The notes under the pieces were generated by a model, which saw only the letters and a program-made list of their open reading frames with translations, was not told where the DNA came from and did no database searches. Shown here piece by piece: positions 32,901 to 43,571 of a stretch of DNA of 64,000 nt. Every line of letters begins with the position of its first letter. Position 1 is the stretch's first letter. This DNA comes from Rhabdophis nuchalis (Eukaryota > Chordata > Lepidosauria > Squamata > Natricidae). A program made the translations under genes and the position numbers. The DNA lies in NCBI GenBank assembly GCA_039707465.1, contig CM077649.1:12450501-12514500 (forward strand), written 5' to 3'.

Positions 32901-33405
32901 CTGCAGGCCCTGGCTCTGTACTCCCTGGCCACCTAGCCTGCGGGGGTTGAGGCACTTGACCGTTTGCAGCCAACGGCTTCGTGCCCCCAACCGGGAGGAT
33001 AACACTTGTCTCCCCTCGGGCCTGCCTCTCCCCACGACCTTCTGGATGGAAATGCCCTCTGTCGGAACGACTTATGTCTCCCCCCTCCTAACGGAACGTT
33101 CCGCTTCCCTCCGTCGCCTGCTGGCCTGGCCATCTCTTTCCTCACCCGCCTCTACCTGTCTATACCCTCCCCCCTCCCTGGTTCCCCCTAAGATAGACAT
33201 AAGTTTACAAATTAAAAAACCCCTAAGACCACGCTTCTTCCACCTCTCCAGATTAATGAATCCTTCATCAAGGTGGGCCCTCGTTAGAGCGGAGGGCCAA
33301 ACCTGCGAGAGCGGGGACTCTCGCAGTCGTAATAGGTCTAGCTTAGAATACATTAATATAGATAAATAATTAGATAAATAGATAAATAATTATGTATAAA
33401 TACAA
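29927..33405 (-). mobile_element. L2-like LINE, near-complete copy
   Basis: Minus strand: a leader of about 370 bp (33405-33036), the 980-codon ORF, then the 3' UTR with the hairpin ('ccgctccctctccccatggg' region, 29941-29975) and a TAA tail. The leader is shared with the copy at 16671-19155. The exact 5' end is not fixed because both copies run into AT-rich sequence. It is the reference for all other L2-like fragments here. Confidence 0.88.
30093..33035 (-). CDS. L2-like LINE endonuclease-reverse transcriptase (980 codons)
   Basis: The protein of a non-LTR retrotransposon: it nicks chromosomal DNA and copies the element RNA at the nick. From about residue 45 there is an APE-type endonuclease (LMFCNARSVVNKAP; the acidic A-E-T-W; GDFNLPSVG; the terminal W-S-D-H-S). 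After a basic linker comes the reverse transcriptase: [49 protein letters not shown], then GVPQRSVLSPLLFN and YADDTQLYIS. A conserved C-terminal domain ([33 protein letters not shown]) ends at the stop. The length fits CR1/L2-group ORF2. The frame is uninterrupted, but where four relatives read G-V-P-Q-G-S this copy has R for the second G (codon AGG for GGG), a likely inactivating change in a strongly conserved RT motif. The first ATG is used; the true start could be further upstream. Confidence 0.88.
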   Translation of the reverse strand: MGRGRPEGRQVLSSRLGARSRWLQTVKCLNPRRLGGQGVQSQGLQLMFCNARSVVNKAPLVHDLVSEGEPDLVRIAETWLGHEGGLPLVEMCPPGYRAFHQPRALGRGGGVAVIVKEGLEPRETIVPQTTGCESLCVKWGLGRQLGLLVVYLAPRYVAAALPELLEVIATVAVETPRLLVMGDFNLPSVGESSEVAREFMASMTAMDLTQLIQGPTHEGGHTPDLIFVSGQWKSDLGIGDIVITPLSWSDHSLLRLDFPTTAPLRGEAEPESPIWFRPRRLMDPDGFQTALGPVPVPLTRAPMEDLVAAWNIATTGALDRVAPLRPLLRRRNTLAPWFTEELRVMKRRKRCLEGRWRSTRSESDRTQVRAHLRTYIVALRAAKRHHCAALIASADNRPAALFRVTRSLLQQRVREAPLQGRAEEFVIFLQEKIAQIQDELTPIHGPVRCHGTDLVWEEFDSVTSEDMDRLRGRLRATTCLLDPCPSWLVLASWEVTRGWLQEVVNASLSEGSLPASLKEAMVRPLLKKPSLDPALLNNYRPVSNLPFLAKVVESVVAQQFPRHLEEVDYLDLRQSGFRPGHSTETALVALVDDLWRARDGGCSSILVLLDLSAAFDTIDHGILLHRLGGLGVGGTVLRWFSSYLSGRSQFVLAGGQRSTARPLTCGVPQRSVLSPLLFNTYMKPLGEIIRGFGVEYHLYADDTQLYISTPNHPNDAVAVMCQCLEAVRIWMGSNGLGLNPTKTEWLWFPAARFNQLTPSLAIGGEHLAPVDGARNLGVLLDTRLSMEDQVTAVARRAFYQVRLVRQLRPLLDRDALRTVTHALVTSRLDYCNSLYMGLPLRCTRRLQLVQNAAARAIMGTARSTHVTPLLRELHWLPVVFRVRFKVLIIIFKALHGSGPSYLRDRILPHTSSRPIRSHREGLLRVPSTRLCQRATPRGRALSVAGPALWNDLPPDIRTTTDLRSFHLKLKTHFFCLAGLG

Positions 33406-34239
33406 TGTAAAAAGATTTAAATACATAAAAGCCTGGGTCATAAAAGATTTTAAAAGCATCGTTAGCCGCCATTTAAGATGTAATAGATAGATGTTAAAAT
33501 GCAATAAATAGATGTTAAATATATCAGTTAATGGGTTAAAGTGCACAGTGAGGGATTTAGTCCAGCTGAAGCGTTCTAGATTTTCCCTTTGGAAGGACCA
33601 AAAAGGTCTTAAGGAAATATCCATAGGTCGAAAGATCTTCTTAGTGGTTGCTTTCAGTTCTTAAAAGGTCTATAGGCAGGATCATACATTTGATCCACCA
33701 TCAGCGCCGGCAGAAAATCTGTCCTCCAGTTGGAAAAGAAAACATCTCGTGTCAAGGCTTATCAAGGCTTCTCAAGTCACTTTGAATGGTAGACAGAGCC
33801 TTTATGCCTTTTACATGCAAATTAACCCAAGGGGAGGCCTGGATCCATACTGAAACTTATATATGTCAATTTTTTTTTAAATAACTTGCCCAATCCAAAA
33901 GTCTTTGGTTGGCATATAATAAAAAAAAACTATGCAACCAAAATATAAAAATCCTACACATTGCTGAAGTTGAATTGACCATCCTTTCCACTCCACAATT
34001 TTAAGGTTCAAAATAATTGTAACAGATGACACCATTCAATCAATCACTGGGCTAAAATATTTTTTGGGGTAAAAAAAGCAATTATTCCCTTCCAAAGGAA
34101 ACTAAAGGAACTAATGCAGAGAAGACCTATCACTTTATATAGCATCCCCCCCCCCTACACACACACACATTTCTCTGAAGGGAAGAATGTCTCAGGAGAC
34201 CCTTTTTACATGGTTGAATCAGACAAACAAATTCAGGTG
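33406..34239. other. Stretch without clear gene
   Basis: Unique-looking DNA containing 'taatagatagatgttaaaat' repeats near 33480-33520. It may include further leader sequence of the L2-like copy to its left, but no second copy is available for comparison. Confidence 0.4.
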
Positions 34240-34247
34240 TATTAAAG

Positions 34248-34568
34248 CAGGGGTCCCCAACCTTTTTTGCACCAGGAACCGGTTTCATTTTAAAGAAAAT
34301 TCCGCAGACCGGCCTGCGTAGAGGGGGAGCGGGGGGGAGGGGGAAACAGGCGGTGCATGCGCACACGGGGTAGTGGTGAGTCGGCTCACTCGCCCCTCTA
34401 GGGCCCCCAATGGCATGAGCGGCCGCACCTGCGCTTTCCCGCCCCCGGTGCGCGCTCTGCCCAGGGGGCTGTCCCGTCCTCCCTCCTTCTCCTCTCCAGC
34501 CCTGCGGCCCGGTTCCTATCAAACCACAGACCGGCACTGGCCCGCGGACCGGGGGTTGGGGACCCCTG
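34248..34568. mobile_element. hAT MITE (CAGGGGTCCCCAACC ends), complete
   Basis: A 321-bp GC-rich element with inverted ends CAGGGGTCCCCAACCTT / GGTTGGGGACCCCTG and a perfect 8-bp duplication TATTAAAG at 34240-34247 and 34569-34576 (central TA). Non-coding. Confidence 0.92.
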
Positions 34569-34576
34569 TATTAAAG

Positions 34577-35829
34577 TGTAGTCTGATATAGTCTGGTTCC
34601 ATTAAATACTATTGTGTTTAAACTTCAATCTAGTTCACAAGTTTTCACAATTTCTATTGGTTTCTTCTTTAAGTACTAATAAGGTTAAATTCTGTTTCTA
34701 TTTAGGAGTCTAGGCAGGATTAATTAGGCATGGATAGAGTTAAACTATTTTGAAAGCATGTACATTTTTTTCAAATTCTTAAAATTCAGAATACTAATAT
34801 TGTCGGGTTATATCTTGTTTCTTCTCATCTTATTTTGTCTTTGTCCCAGAAAATTCCTAGATAAAAATAACAAGTACCTAGGTTTACTAACAATATGTAA
34901 TGAAGATTGGACCTTACAGCTCAAATTCAAAATTCTGCAGCCTAAACTGGGCCAATTAACCAAATATGAGCCCCCAAAAATGTATTTGGTATCCAGGGTG
35001 TAAAGGTAGTTGGAAAAACATGCATAACAAGGCCAGTAAGTGTGGAGAGCTTAAGAACAACAAGACTGGGATTTAAAATTATCTAGCTGCAACAGTGTCT
35101 GCTAAGGCAAACTTTTGCTTAGTTTATTTAGCTGACTGGTGCTTACTCAGCCTCCTTCTTGGCATAATATCTTTCCTGTTTTTGTCACTGCAAAGTAACT
35201 GATATGATACTCTATTTTAAGTAAGTGTTTCTCCTGATAACCATTATCCCAAGAAGAAAACGTTAGCTGTCTAATGAAAATGAATTTGACAATGAAACTT
35301 GAACCCAATGTTAGAGTCAAAGAACTGGGGGGGGGGGGGGGGTTGGATAGAATTCAGAGGTAGTTTTGTTCCTATAAATCATTGTTAGTAACACCCGTAT
35401 GTTCTGTTGTATATTTTCTCTTCTAATGCCCCCTCTGCAAGCAGATGATTGGGATTGCAGTTCCCAGGACGTAAATAGGAGAGGTTATGTTGTTATATTT
35501 AAACGTTGATTTACAAAATTCCAGTTTCCCGTTTTTAAATTACTTTTTTTTTAAAAGTGAAAAAGTCAGGTGTGGCAGAAAACCAAATGAATACCAAAAC
35601 CTCACATTGGTTTTCTGTGGACACTAGGTTGGGGACCTCAAACCTAGGACAATAATTTTGCTCAAGAAATCTTACTCAGACACCTCTATAAATGATCTAT
35701 TTACCCGCATTTAAATGTTTTTATACATTCCCGCAGTCTAAGATCAAGAATCAAGTATTATATTGCGGTTTCCTGCATGTGGTCTTTAGCTTCTGTTTGC
35801 TGGAATGAAAGTCTCTTAGGGCAGATTTT
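34577..35829. other. Stretch without gene
   Basis: Unique AT-rich DNA. A run of about 16-18 G lies at 35326-35342. Nothing else was recognised. Confidence 0.5.
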
Positions 35830-35985
35830 AATACAATACAATACAATACAATACAATACAATACAATACAATACAATACAATACAATACAATACAATACA
35901 ATACAATACAATACAATAGCAGAGTTGGAAGGGACCTTGTAGGTCTTCTAGTCCAACCCCCTGCGTGGGCAGGAACCTTATACAT
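35830..35985 (-). mobile_element. CR1 3' end with expanded (AATAC)n tail
   Basis: About 17 AATAC units (35830-35918) are followed by 'agcagagttggaagggacct' and about 65 bp of the CR1 3' end on the minus strand. The repeat unit matches the short tail of other CR1 copies (36210 and 50066), pointing to microsatellite growth from the LINE tail. Confidence 0.85.
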
Positions 35986-36602
35986 ATATAACCTTGTATA
36001 AAAGTGTGTAAATATAGGGGCGAAATAATATATGCATGTACAGGTATGATGACACAAAAACGTTGATATAATGATTGTAATGTGTTGTAGAAGGAAAAAA
36101 TAAAAAACAAAATGAAAAAAAGAAAGCATGGCAGCAACTGATACAAATATGACAGATTGTCAATTTGGATTTACAACACTAGTTTTATTTTATTACAATA
36201 ATACAATACAATAGCAGAGTTGGAAGGGACCTTGTAGGTCTTCTAGTCCAACCCCCTGTGTGGGCAGGAACCTTATACCATTTCAGACAAATGGCTATCT
36301 AACATCTTCTTAAAGACTTCCAGGGTTGGGGCATTCACAACTTCTGGAGGCAAGCTGTTCCAGAGGTTAATTGTTCTGACTGTCAGGAAAATTCTCCTTA
36401 GTTCTAAGTTGCTTCTCTCCTTGATTAGTTTCCACCCGTTGCTTCTTGTCCTGCCCCCAGGTGCCTTGGAGAATAGTTTGACTCCCTCTTCTTTGTGGCA
36501 CCCTCTGAGATATCGGAAGACTGCTATCCTGTCTCCCCTGGTCCTTCTCTTCATCAAACTAGACATACCCAGCTCCTGCATTTTGTACTTTCTGCTTGGC
36601 AC
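35986..36602. repeat. Inverted copy of the L1-CR1 junction found at 47-48.7 kb
   Basis: In order: an L1 3' UTR (35986-36117, plus sense), about 70 bp of shared flank ('gacagattgtcaatttgg'), and a minus-strand CR1 3' end (36186-36602; frame 36602-36273 with LGMSSLMKRRTRGDRIAVFR). The same three pieces occur in the same order and opposite orientation at about 48680-46990, where an HAL1-like insertion interrupts the CR1. Here the CR1 is uninterrupted. Confidence 0.8.
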
Positions 36603-36770
36603 ATTACCACTATGGGTTATTTCACTTCCTGTATACAGAAGTGGGTGGTGCTGTCATCTTCCCATGCTCATCCCATACCAGTTGTTTTCTCAGATTTCTT
36701 CTTTTTCATCATCATCATCATTCAATGAAACAATAATATGTGAAGTCAATTAACTATCCTGACCCTAGAA

Positions 36771-36904
36771 CAGGGGTGGGCAAACTTTGCAACTTTAAGT
36801 CTGAGGGACTTCAGCTCCCAGACTTCTCCAGCCAGCTAGCTGGCTGGAGAAGTCTGGGAGCTGAAGTCCTTCAGACTTAAAGTTGCAAAGTTTGCCCACC
36901 CCTG
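36771..36904. mobile_element. Palindromic hAT MITE, copy 6
   Basis: A 134-bp near-perfect palindrome, CAGGGGTGGGC ends, 'aagtctgagggacttcagc' arms. Perfect duplication CCCTAGAA at 36763-36770 and 36905-36912 (central TA). Confidence 0.92.
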
Positions 36905-36912
36905 CCCTAGAA

Positions 36913-37420
36913 GCTTCTGTTCCTTTTAACCTTGTTATCTCCCAATGGATTCCCTTTAGGTTTCTTCCCAGACTGGGTGAAATTTGTTTCTCTTGCTCCC
37001 CCACCCCACTTCAGTATTGTAGTTTTTCCTCGCTTAATTTAAAAAAAAAAACACATCTTTACGTTGAAGTCTATTGCTTTGTATAGTATAGCATTGGAGT
37101 CACAATGGCACCATAAGGGAAAGAAACCCCCAAAGAAACTATTTGTTACTGGCAAAGGAGAGATGTACAGGATGTAAAGGCTTGTATGCTGACACCTGGG
37201 AAAGCAAAAGAAGCTAGCGAGGAGGAAACAAGGAAAAAGCAGACAGTAATAGACTGAAGCTAGATAGACAGCAGGGCTTGCCTTCCCTGCATGGATTGGA
37301 AGGATAAGAAACAAGGGACTAGCCAATCAGGTCTTGTAGTGGCCATAGTCTGGATGGCGATCCAGCGCCATTGTCAATCCAACCCAACTCATTCCAGACT
37401 AGAATTTCTGAAGGTGACTT
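36913..37420. other. Stretch without gene
   Basis: Unique DNA. Nothing was recognised. Confidence 0.45.
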
Positions 37421-37433
37421 AAGAAATAGTTGG

Positions 37434-38206
37434 CGTCTGACGCCTGGTACTTACTACCATATGTGGTGGACCTGTTCGGAGGCCAAAAATTATTGGAGTA
37501 TGATCCACACATGGTTGGAGAAAATAACAGAAAAACATATAGATTTTAAACCCGAACTCTTCCTGCTTGGACTTACATTAGAAATATTTGACAAAAATTT
37601 GAAATACCTAATTGTAAATATCTTGACAGCCGCTAGAATCGTGTTTGCAAAAAATTGGAGAAATGATAAATTACCATCACAGGAAGAAGTTATTTATAAA
37701 ATTATGGAATGTGCAGAGATGAGTAAATTAACGTTTGAAATTAGAGAGCAAGACAGCGAACAATTCTATGAAATATGGAATAAATTTTATCAATGGCTGG
37801 AAAAAAGGGGGAACTAAGGGATATAACAATACACATTATATTATTATATAACTTGAAGAAATTTTTGTCTTTAGGATAAAATAATTTATTTTAGTACGAT
37901 AAAATTACCTCTAGAAAACAATGGTATAACATGTGAAGATTTTCTGTTCTTATTCTGTTGGGGTTTTTTTTTTCTATTTAATATCTTGTTTCTATATTGC
38001 AGAGTTAGGGGATAAAGATTTATTTCATAAATGGAAATGTTAATATATGATACAAAAGTGATATATATACAGATTAATATCTTTGTGAGATTAAGCACTG
38101 GCGCGAAGAGAGTTTGTCTGAACGACATGTTGTACAAAACACGAAATGAATGATGTTTCTTTTTATTTATTTTCAATAATAAAAAATAAAAAACTTTTTT
38201 TTAAAA
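37434..38206 (+). mobile_element. L1 LINE, 5'-truncated, ORF2 C-terminus and 3' UTR
   Basis: Frame 37371-37817 contains, from about 37437, the same ORF2 tail as the copy at 1689-2440 (H-M-W-W-T-C, then ILTAARIVFAKNWRND and a helical end at FYQWLEKR). The coding parts are close relatives, but the 3' UTRs are unrelated to my eye and this one is longer (about 390 bp), ending in an A-rich tail. Flanks AAGAAATAGTTGG (37421-37433) and AAGAAATTGTTGG (38207-38219) are a 13-bp target duplication with one mismatch. The copy lacks endonuclease and RT, so it is dead. Confidence 0.85.
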
Positions 38207-38219
38207 AAGAAATTGTTGG

Positions 38220-38582
38220 GAGCAGAAAGGAAATTAGACAGTGCCCTCTAAACTTTTGGGCTGTTCTGGTGGAGCAGTTCTGTGGAGACAATTTTGTCCA
38301 TGGATCAGAGGGGGCATGGCTTCTCATTCTGCCTGTGTCGAACAGATGGGGCTTCATTTGTTTGTGCAGCCCACTTGCTGGCATTCTGTGGACCAATACC
38401 AGTCTTTGGACAAGGAGTTGGGGGGCTCTGGCATAAGATGCTGCACAGAATTGTCCTTAGATTGTCACTCAGCAGCTAAAGCGATACGATCACTTAATTT
38501 TCCTTTCTCCCTTGTCTCTTGACAGGCAGTTCTGCAGCAGGAACAAAGGCCAATACTATGCATTTGCAGCAGATTGTAACAT
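38220..38582. other. Stretch without gene
   Basis: Unique sequence. Short open frames on both strands show no recognisable domain. Confidence 0.4.
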
Positions 38583-38668
38583 ACGGGCAACGCCCAGGGG
38601 AAGGGCCTTCTCTGTGGCGGGCCCGACCCTCTGGAACGACCTTCCCCCCAAAATCAGAACAACCACGG

Positions 38669-39059
38669 TGTCAGGGCTCACTTCTTTGAGTACTCAAGAA
38701 AGACCACACTTAAACATAGTTTGGAATGAATAAGGTTACTTTTACTGAATACAGAAGATCAGCGAACCAAGGTAAAGCAGGAAGTGACTAGTTTAGGCGC
38801 GAAGAGTGATTATTAAAGCTTAAGCCCACCCCAATAGCCCTAACCCCCCCCCCCAGCAGTGTCCAATGCACTTTCGTCTCCGACATCAGGTGGGCAATGC
38901 GTCCAACGCCATCATCAGCATGGAATGTGATACCGTTAGAACAGAGATAACACCGGCCCGTACCATCTTCCACCAGCACTCATAGTTGACCCCGAGTTCC
39001 CACCCTCCCCGTTTCCATGGCAGCCAAGCAGCACAGTGAAGACAGAGCGAAGGCTGACA
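38669..39059 (-). repeat. 3' LTR of the chromovirus element (391 bp)
   Basis: On the minus strand it begins TGTCAGCCTTCGC and ends GTGAGCCCTGACA. The sequence just upstream (39060-39076) is purine-rich on the sense strand (CTGGAGGAGGTCCGGA) and can serve as polypurine tract; it sits in a short direct repeat of about 30 bp. Confidence 0.92.
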
Positions 39060-39176
39060 TCCGGACCTCCTCCAGAAGTAGGCAGGACCTCCGGACCTCC
39101 TTCAGAAGTAGGGAATTTAGTTCTGCAAAACAGACAAGAAAAGACAAAGAACAACATAGAAGAGAGAGGGAAGGGG

Positions 39177-39335
39177 TTATGGTTTCTGTGGATATTTGGC
39201 ATAAAATTGGCGTATAAGCTTCGGGGCTCTCAGATGCTGTTTATCCACCCATTCATTATGTGAAGGAGGAAAGTCTTTCCACATCACTAGAAACTGAGTT
39301 TTATTTCTATGTATTCTGGAGTCCAAAATGTCTCA
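39177..39335 (-). pseudogene. Chromodomain and C-terminus of the chromovirus integrase, beyond a stop
   Basis: The 604-codon frame ends in Y-E-I followed by TGA at 39335-39333. Reading on in the same frame gives DILDSRIHRNKTQFLVMWKD, then F-P-P-S-H-N-E-W-V and a stop at about 39177. This is a chromodomain pattern (aromatic residues, V-x-W-K, and the N-x-W-V ending), which in chromoviruses tethers integrase to histone marks. The TGA may be a decayed CGA. The domain is otherwise unbroken. Confidence 0.75.
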
Positions 39336-41147
39336 AATTTCATAATGCTGGTGACCGTCAACCATCAGTGGTGCAGGGGCATCAGGATGAAGCTTGCGAA
39401 GATGAGATGAGCGCTCAGGTTTCAGTAGGTGAACATGGAACACTGGGTACAAACGGCAGCAGGTTTTCGGTAGATCCAGACGAACGGAAACCGAACTGAT
39501 TATCTTAGTTATAGTGAATGGACCAACAAACTTAGGGCCCAATTTCTTGCATTTTTGCGGACTGTCCAAATGCTTAGTAGAGACGAACACCCTATCTCCG
39601 ACCTTGTAAGCTGGTGGAGATGCTCGTTTTCTATCAGCATATAATTTATGCGATTGATCCGCATCCTCCAAAGTTTTCCTTATGAGCGGCCACACCGAAG
39701 ACAATTTAGTGGACCAATCTGCTAGAGAGGGAATTGTGGGTGAGTCATGTGGCAACTCAGGTATGGGTACAAAGTCCTGACCATAAATGATTTTAAATGG
39801 GGTCATACCTGTACTTGAATGAACAGAGTTATTATAAGCCACTTCGGCATGTATCAGAAGGTCAGCCCAGTCGTCCTGTTGAAAGTTTATGAAACAACGT
39901 AGGTATTGTTCTAATACAGAATTGGCCCTCTCACAAGCCCCATTCGTCTGCGGGTGGTAGGAGGAGCTTAAGCCCTGGGAGGAGCCAATCAATTTCAAAA
40001 ATTCCTTCCAAAACTGCGATGTAAATTGACTACCTCTATCCGATATGATATGCTTAGGAACACCGTGCAAACGATAAATATGATTCAGGAACAGTTTAGC
40101 CAAGGACTTGGAAGACGGAAGTTTGGAACAAGGTACAAAGTGAACTTGCTTGGAGAAAAGATCCGTAACTACCCAGATCACAGTATAGCCCTGGCTGCTT
40201 GGAAGGTCAACAATAAAGTCCATCGAAATATCTTTCCAAGGACCCTCTGGCTTCGCTACAGTTTGGAGGAGACCATGGGGTTTCCCTGGTGCACGTTTAG
40301 AAGCAGCACAAACAGGACAGCTGGCGATATAAGACTCAACGTCTCTTTTGAGGCAAGGCCACCAAAACTGGCGTTTAACCAGATGTATAGTCTTAACGAA
40401 ACCGAAGTGTCCGGCCAGTCGCGAGTTGTGTGCCCGTTGCAACACAAAAGGCCGTATGGTAGCAGGGACATAAATCTTTGATCCGATCCAAGGTAGATCA
40501 TCCCTGATAGTGCAGTCAGTCGAATGTGCAGAATACCATTCATCAGTAAGTAGTTCTGATTTAATCCTAGCAATCAGTTCAATAGGTGGGTCAGCCTGGA
40601 CAGCGGACTGACCCCTGGTCGAAACGGGAGAGGCCATCAACGTAAGTGGCATCACGGGTTGCACAACCGTGAGTTTAGAAACGTCATATTGGGGCAGTCT
40701 GGAAAGCGCATCAGCCATGAAATTCTTTCCTCCAGGAATGTATTTGAGACTGAAGTTGAAACAATGGAAGTAATGTGCCCAACGTAGTTGTTTTGGGGAC
40801 AATTTGCGGGACGATGTGAGAGCTTCCAGGTTCTTGTGGTCAGTCCAAACCTCAAACGGATGAGGGGCCCCTTCAAGAAAATGACGCCAGGTCATGAGGG
40901 CCCAACGGACAGCAAATGCTTCTTTTTCCCAAATAGCCCATCTGCGTTCAGTATTGGACAATTTACGAGAAGTGTAGGCACAAGGTTGTAGCTGGCCCTG
41001 TTGGTTTAGTTGCAATAGGACAGCCCCTACAGCTACATCGCTGGCGTCAGCCTGAACAACGAACGGGGAGTTGACGTCAGGATGCTTCAGGACAGGCTCA
41101 GCTGCAAATAAGCGTTTAAGTTTTTCAAATGCGGCCTGGCACTCCAT
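39333..41147 (-). pseudogene. Chromovirus RNase H and integrase (604 codons, separated from RT by one stop)
   Basis: Starts in frame with the upstream gag-RT frame, 25 bases after its TGA stop. RNase H: VVQADASDVAVGAVLLQ, W-E-K-E-A-F-A, W-T-D-H-K and Y-I-P-G-G-K-N. Integrase zinc finger: H-x-G-F-x-K-T with a second H, then SCPVCAASK. Catalytic core: M-D-F-I-V-D-L-P, S-D-R-G-S-Q-F, and N-G-A-C-E-R-A, i.e. D, D and E in place. A GPY/F-type module (LGPKFVGPFTI, then LYPVFHVHLLKP) follows, and the frame stops just where the chromodomain begins. The integrase core looks intact; the element as a whole is not, because of the flanking stops. Confidence 0.88.
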
Positions 41148-41171
41148 GGTCCAGTTTAGGGGAGTGCCAGA

Positions 41172-43508
41172 TCAAGGTTTGCCTTCTCCCTTTGTCTTGA
41201 GCAGATTTGTGATGGGTAACGCAATGCTAGCTAACGAAGGTATAAACTGGCGGTAAAAGTTAGCAAAACCCAAAAAACTTTGCAGTTGTTTACGAGTGCG
41301 GGGGGGCGCCCACTCTGTGACAGCTTTCACCTTTGCAGGATCCATTTCGATCCCCTCTGAGGAAATGCGATAACCCAAATAATCAATTTTTTCCTGGTGA
41401 AACTCACATTTCGATAATTTAGCATAAAGTTCGGCAGCGCGGAGTTTTTGCAAGACGGAACAGACAAGTTTAACATGTTCATCACGTATTTGTGTGTACA
41501 CGACTATGTCATCAAGATAAACGATCACGCCCTTGTACAGGTGCTCGTGGAGAACCTCATTGATCAGTTGCATGAATACAGAAGGAGCTCCTTGTAGACC
41601 AAAAGGTAAAACCTTAAACTGGAAGCAACCTAAAGGGCAGTTGAAGGCAGTTTTCCATTCGTCACCCTCTTTAATTCTCACTCTATAGTAAGCTTCCCTC
41701 AAATCAAGTTTAGTAAAAATTTTGCCTGTAGCAAGGTGAGCCAGCATGTCTTTCATTAGCGGGAGTGGGTAGACATTGTGCTCGCAAATCGCATTAAGGT
41801 AAGAGTAGTTTTGAACCAAACGAAGAGTGCCATCTTTCTTCTCTCTAAACATCACTGGCGCGGCCACTCGTGGTCTGGCGGGCTCAATGAAACCCCTGTT
41901 TAGATTTTTGTCGATGAATTTGCGAAGCTCATCCATTTCACGGGGTGTCATAGAGTAAAGGCGAGGCTTAGGGAGTTGCACTCCTGGGAGAAAATCGATC
42001 AAGCAATCCGTGGCTCGATGAGGAGGAAGAGAATCGCAAGACTTTTCACTGAAAGCATCTTTAAGATCCCAATATTCTTCAGGAATTTTGTCTTCACCCG
42101 GAATGATCTCAGGTGTTGGCAGGGCTATTGTGGAACCCGCAGGCTCTTTAATTGGTGTTAGATCACGGGGTTTCTCATCAGTGGGACCTGGGATTGCAGA
42201 GGGATGTTCAGGTAGTATTAAAGGGATACGCACCCATCCTTCCTTCCAGTTAATTAGAGGATTCCATTTACGTAGCCAGTTAATCCCTAAAATAACAGCA
42301 TTATCAGCAATGGGGGCCACAATAAAGTTAATGGTTTCATTATGAGTCTCACCAATAGAAACCTGAATTGGTTCAGTAACATAAGATGCAGGATTTCCCC
42401 CGGCTACAGAGCCATCCATTTGGCAGAATGCGATCGGCACCTTTAAATTTTTTAAGTGAAAACCCATGTCTTGAACAAGTTCCTGGCTGATTAGACAGCA
42501 TGAGCAACCGGAGTCTATAAGAGCCTGTACGTTGCAATTGTGGCCACTAGATGGGGCTAAAAGCTTTAAAGGAATATAAAGGGGCCCAGAGCGGGGACTT
42601 ACCCAGTTATCGTCAGAGGAGGCGGAGTCCCTCTCCCAATCATCGACTTGCGCGTTGTGTTGATCATCGCCAGAGAGGTCCAGTGGCTCCATCCCACTCA
42701 TCGCCGCTTTATTGCGCACGCTCGGAGCTTTAGTAGGCCTTCTAGCCTCAGTAGAAGAATGTGGGCGTGGTGATTGTTTCAATCTGCAGTTGTTAGCCCA
42801 GTGCCCCTCCTTCCCGCAGCAAAAACAAGCGCCAGGATGTGTTGAAGTTGATTTACGCCCTCCCATTTGCTTATGGAGATCTTTATCTAGGGTACGGGGC
42901 CTGGGACTTTCACTGTGCCTCTTTTTTTCAAAATGGGTTGGAGGTTCCGAATGGGCCTGATCGAGCTCCACATCGCCAGTGAGCTGAAACCAACCTTCTA
43001 AGGAATCTGGCCTGTGTCGGTTAACACATGTCTGATAGATGGCCTGGTTCAGCCCCTCTGTGTAGACATCCATCAAAGCCCTGTTACTCCACCCTATCAT
43101 ATAGACCGAAAGTTCTTGGAAAATCTGCGTATATTCCTGAACAGACATATCTCCCTGGCGCAGGTTTCTCATTTTGATTCTTGCTTTTCTCTCAATGCGG
43201 GGGTCTTCAAATCGTCTTCTAAGAGCCGTCATAAAATTTTCAAAGTCCCGCAACAGGGGTGAGTGACTATTATGCAGAGAAACCAGCCATCTAGCAGCTT
43301 TGTTCTCCAGAGTCAATGATACAATTCTAATTTTAACATCGTCTTCAAAATCATCCGCATATTGTTTAACAAAATTGCTAACATGAAGCAAAAAGAACCC
43401 TAAATCCTCAGGGTTTCCATCAAACTTAATGCCCAAGGGAGGGAGTTTTGCCGGCCGGCGAGGGGGAGGGGTTGGAATTCCTCTTTGTGAATCTCTGAGG
43501 GGTTCCAC
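41172..43508 (-). pseudogene. Chromovirus gag (main part), protease and RT, ends at a premature stop
   Basis: Codons 25-200 resemble the sushi/RTL-type gag capsid (KFDGNPEDLGFFLLHVSNF; A-A-R-W; F-E-D-P). A single CCHC knuckle CFCCGKEGHWANNC sits near codon 228, the protease active site L-I-D-S-G-C near 332, and the RT runs from about 510 with VIVYLDDIVVY near 664. In the RT, where most relatives have a D-Y motif, this copy reads Q-N-Y-S-Y-L-N, so an aspartate may be lost. The frame ends at TGA (41174-41172) and reopens in the same register. The CGA-to-TGA transition is the simplest cause. On the 5' side gag is joined to its N-terminus only through two frame slips. Confidence 0.88.
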
Positions 43509-43571
43509 AGGGGGGGAGGGGTTGTTCCTCTGGTTTCTTGGGCAGTGGCTGCCTCTTGTTGTTTTAACTCA

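Noticed and set aside
33072..33353. 93-codon frame in the leader of the L2-like LINE, with a relative at 18681-19115
   Set aside because: Considered as a LINE ORF1. The similarity covers the first third only, the relative contains a tail insertion with a poly-Ile run, and no RNA-binding motif is visible; I treat it as leader sequence.
35751..36146. Open frames with repeated Ile-Val-Leu-Tyr-Cys blocks
   Set aside because: Translations of the AATAC array. The pentamer keeps frames open, so this is not evidence of a gene.
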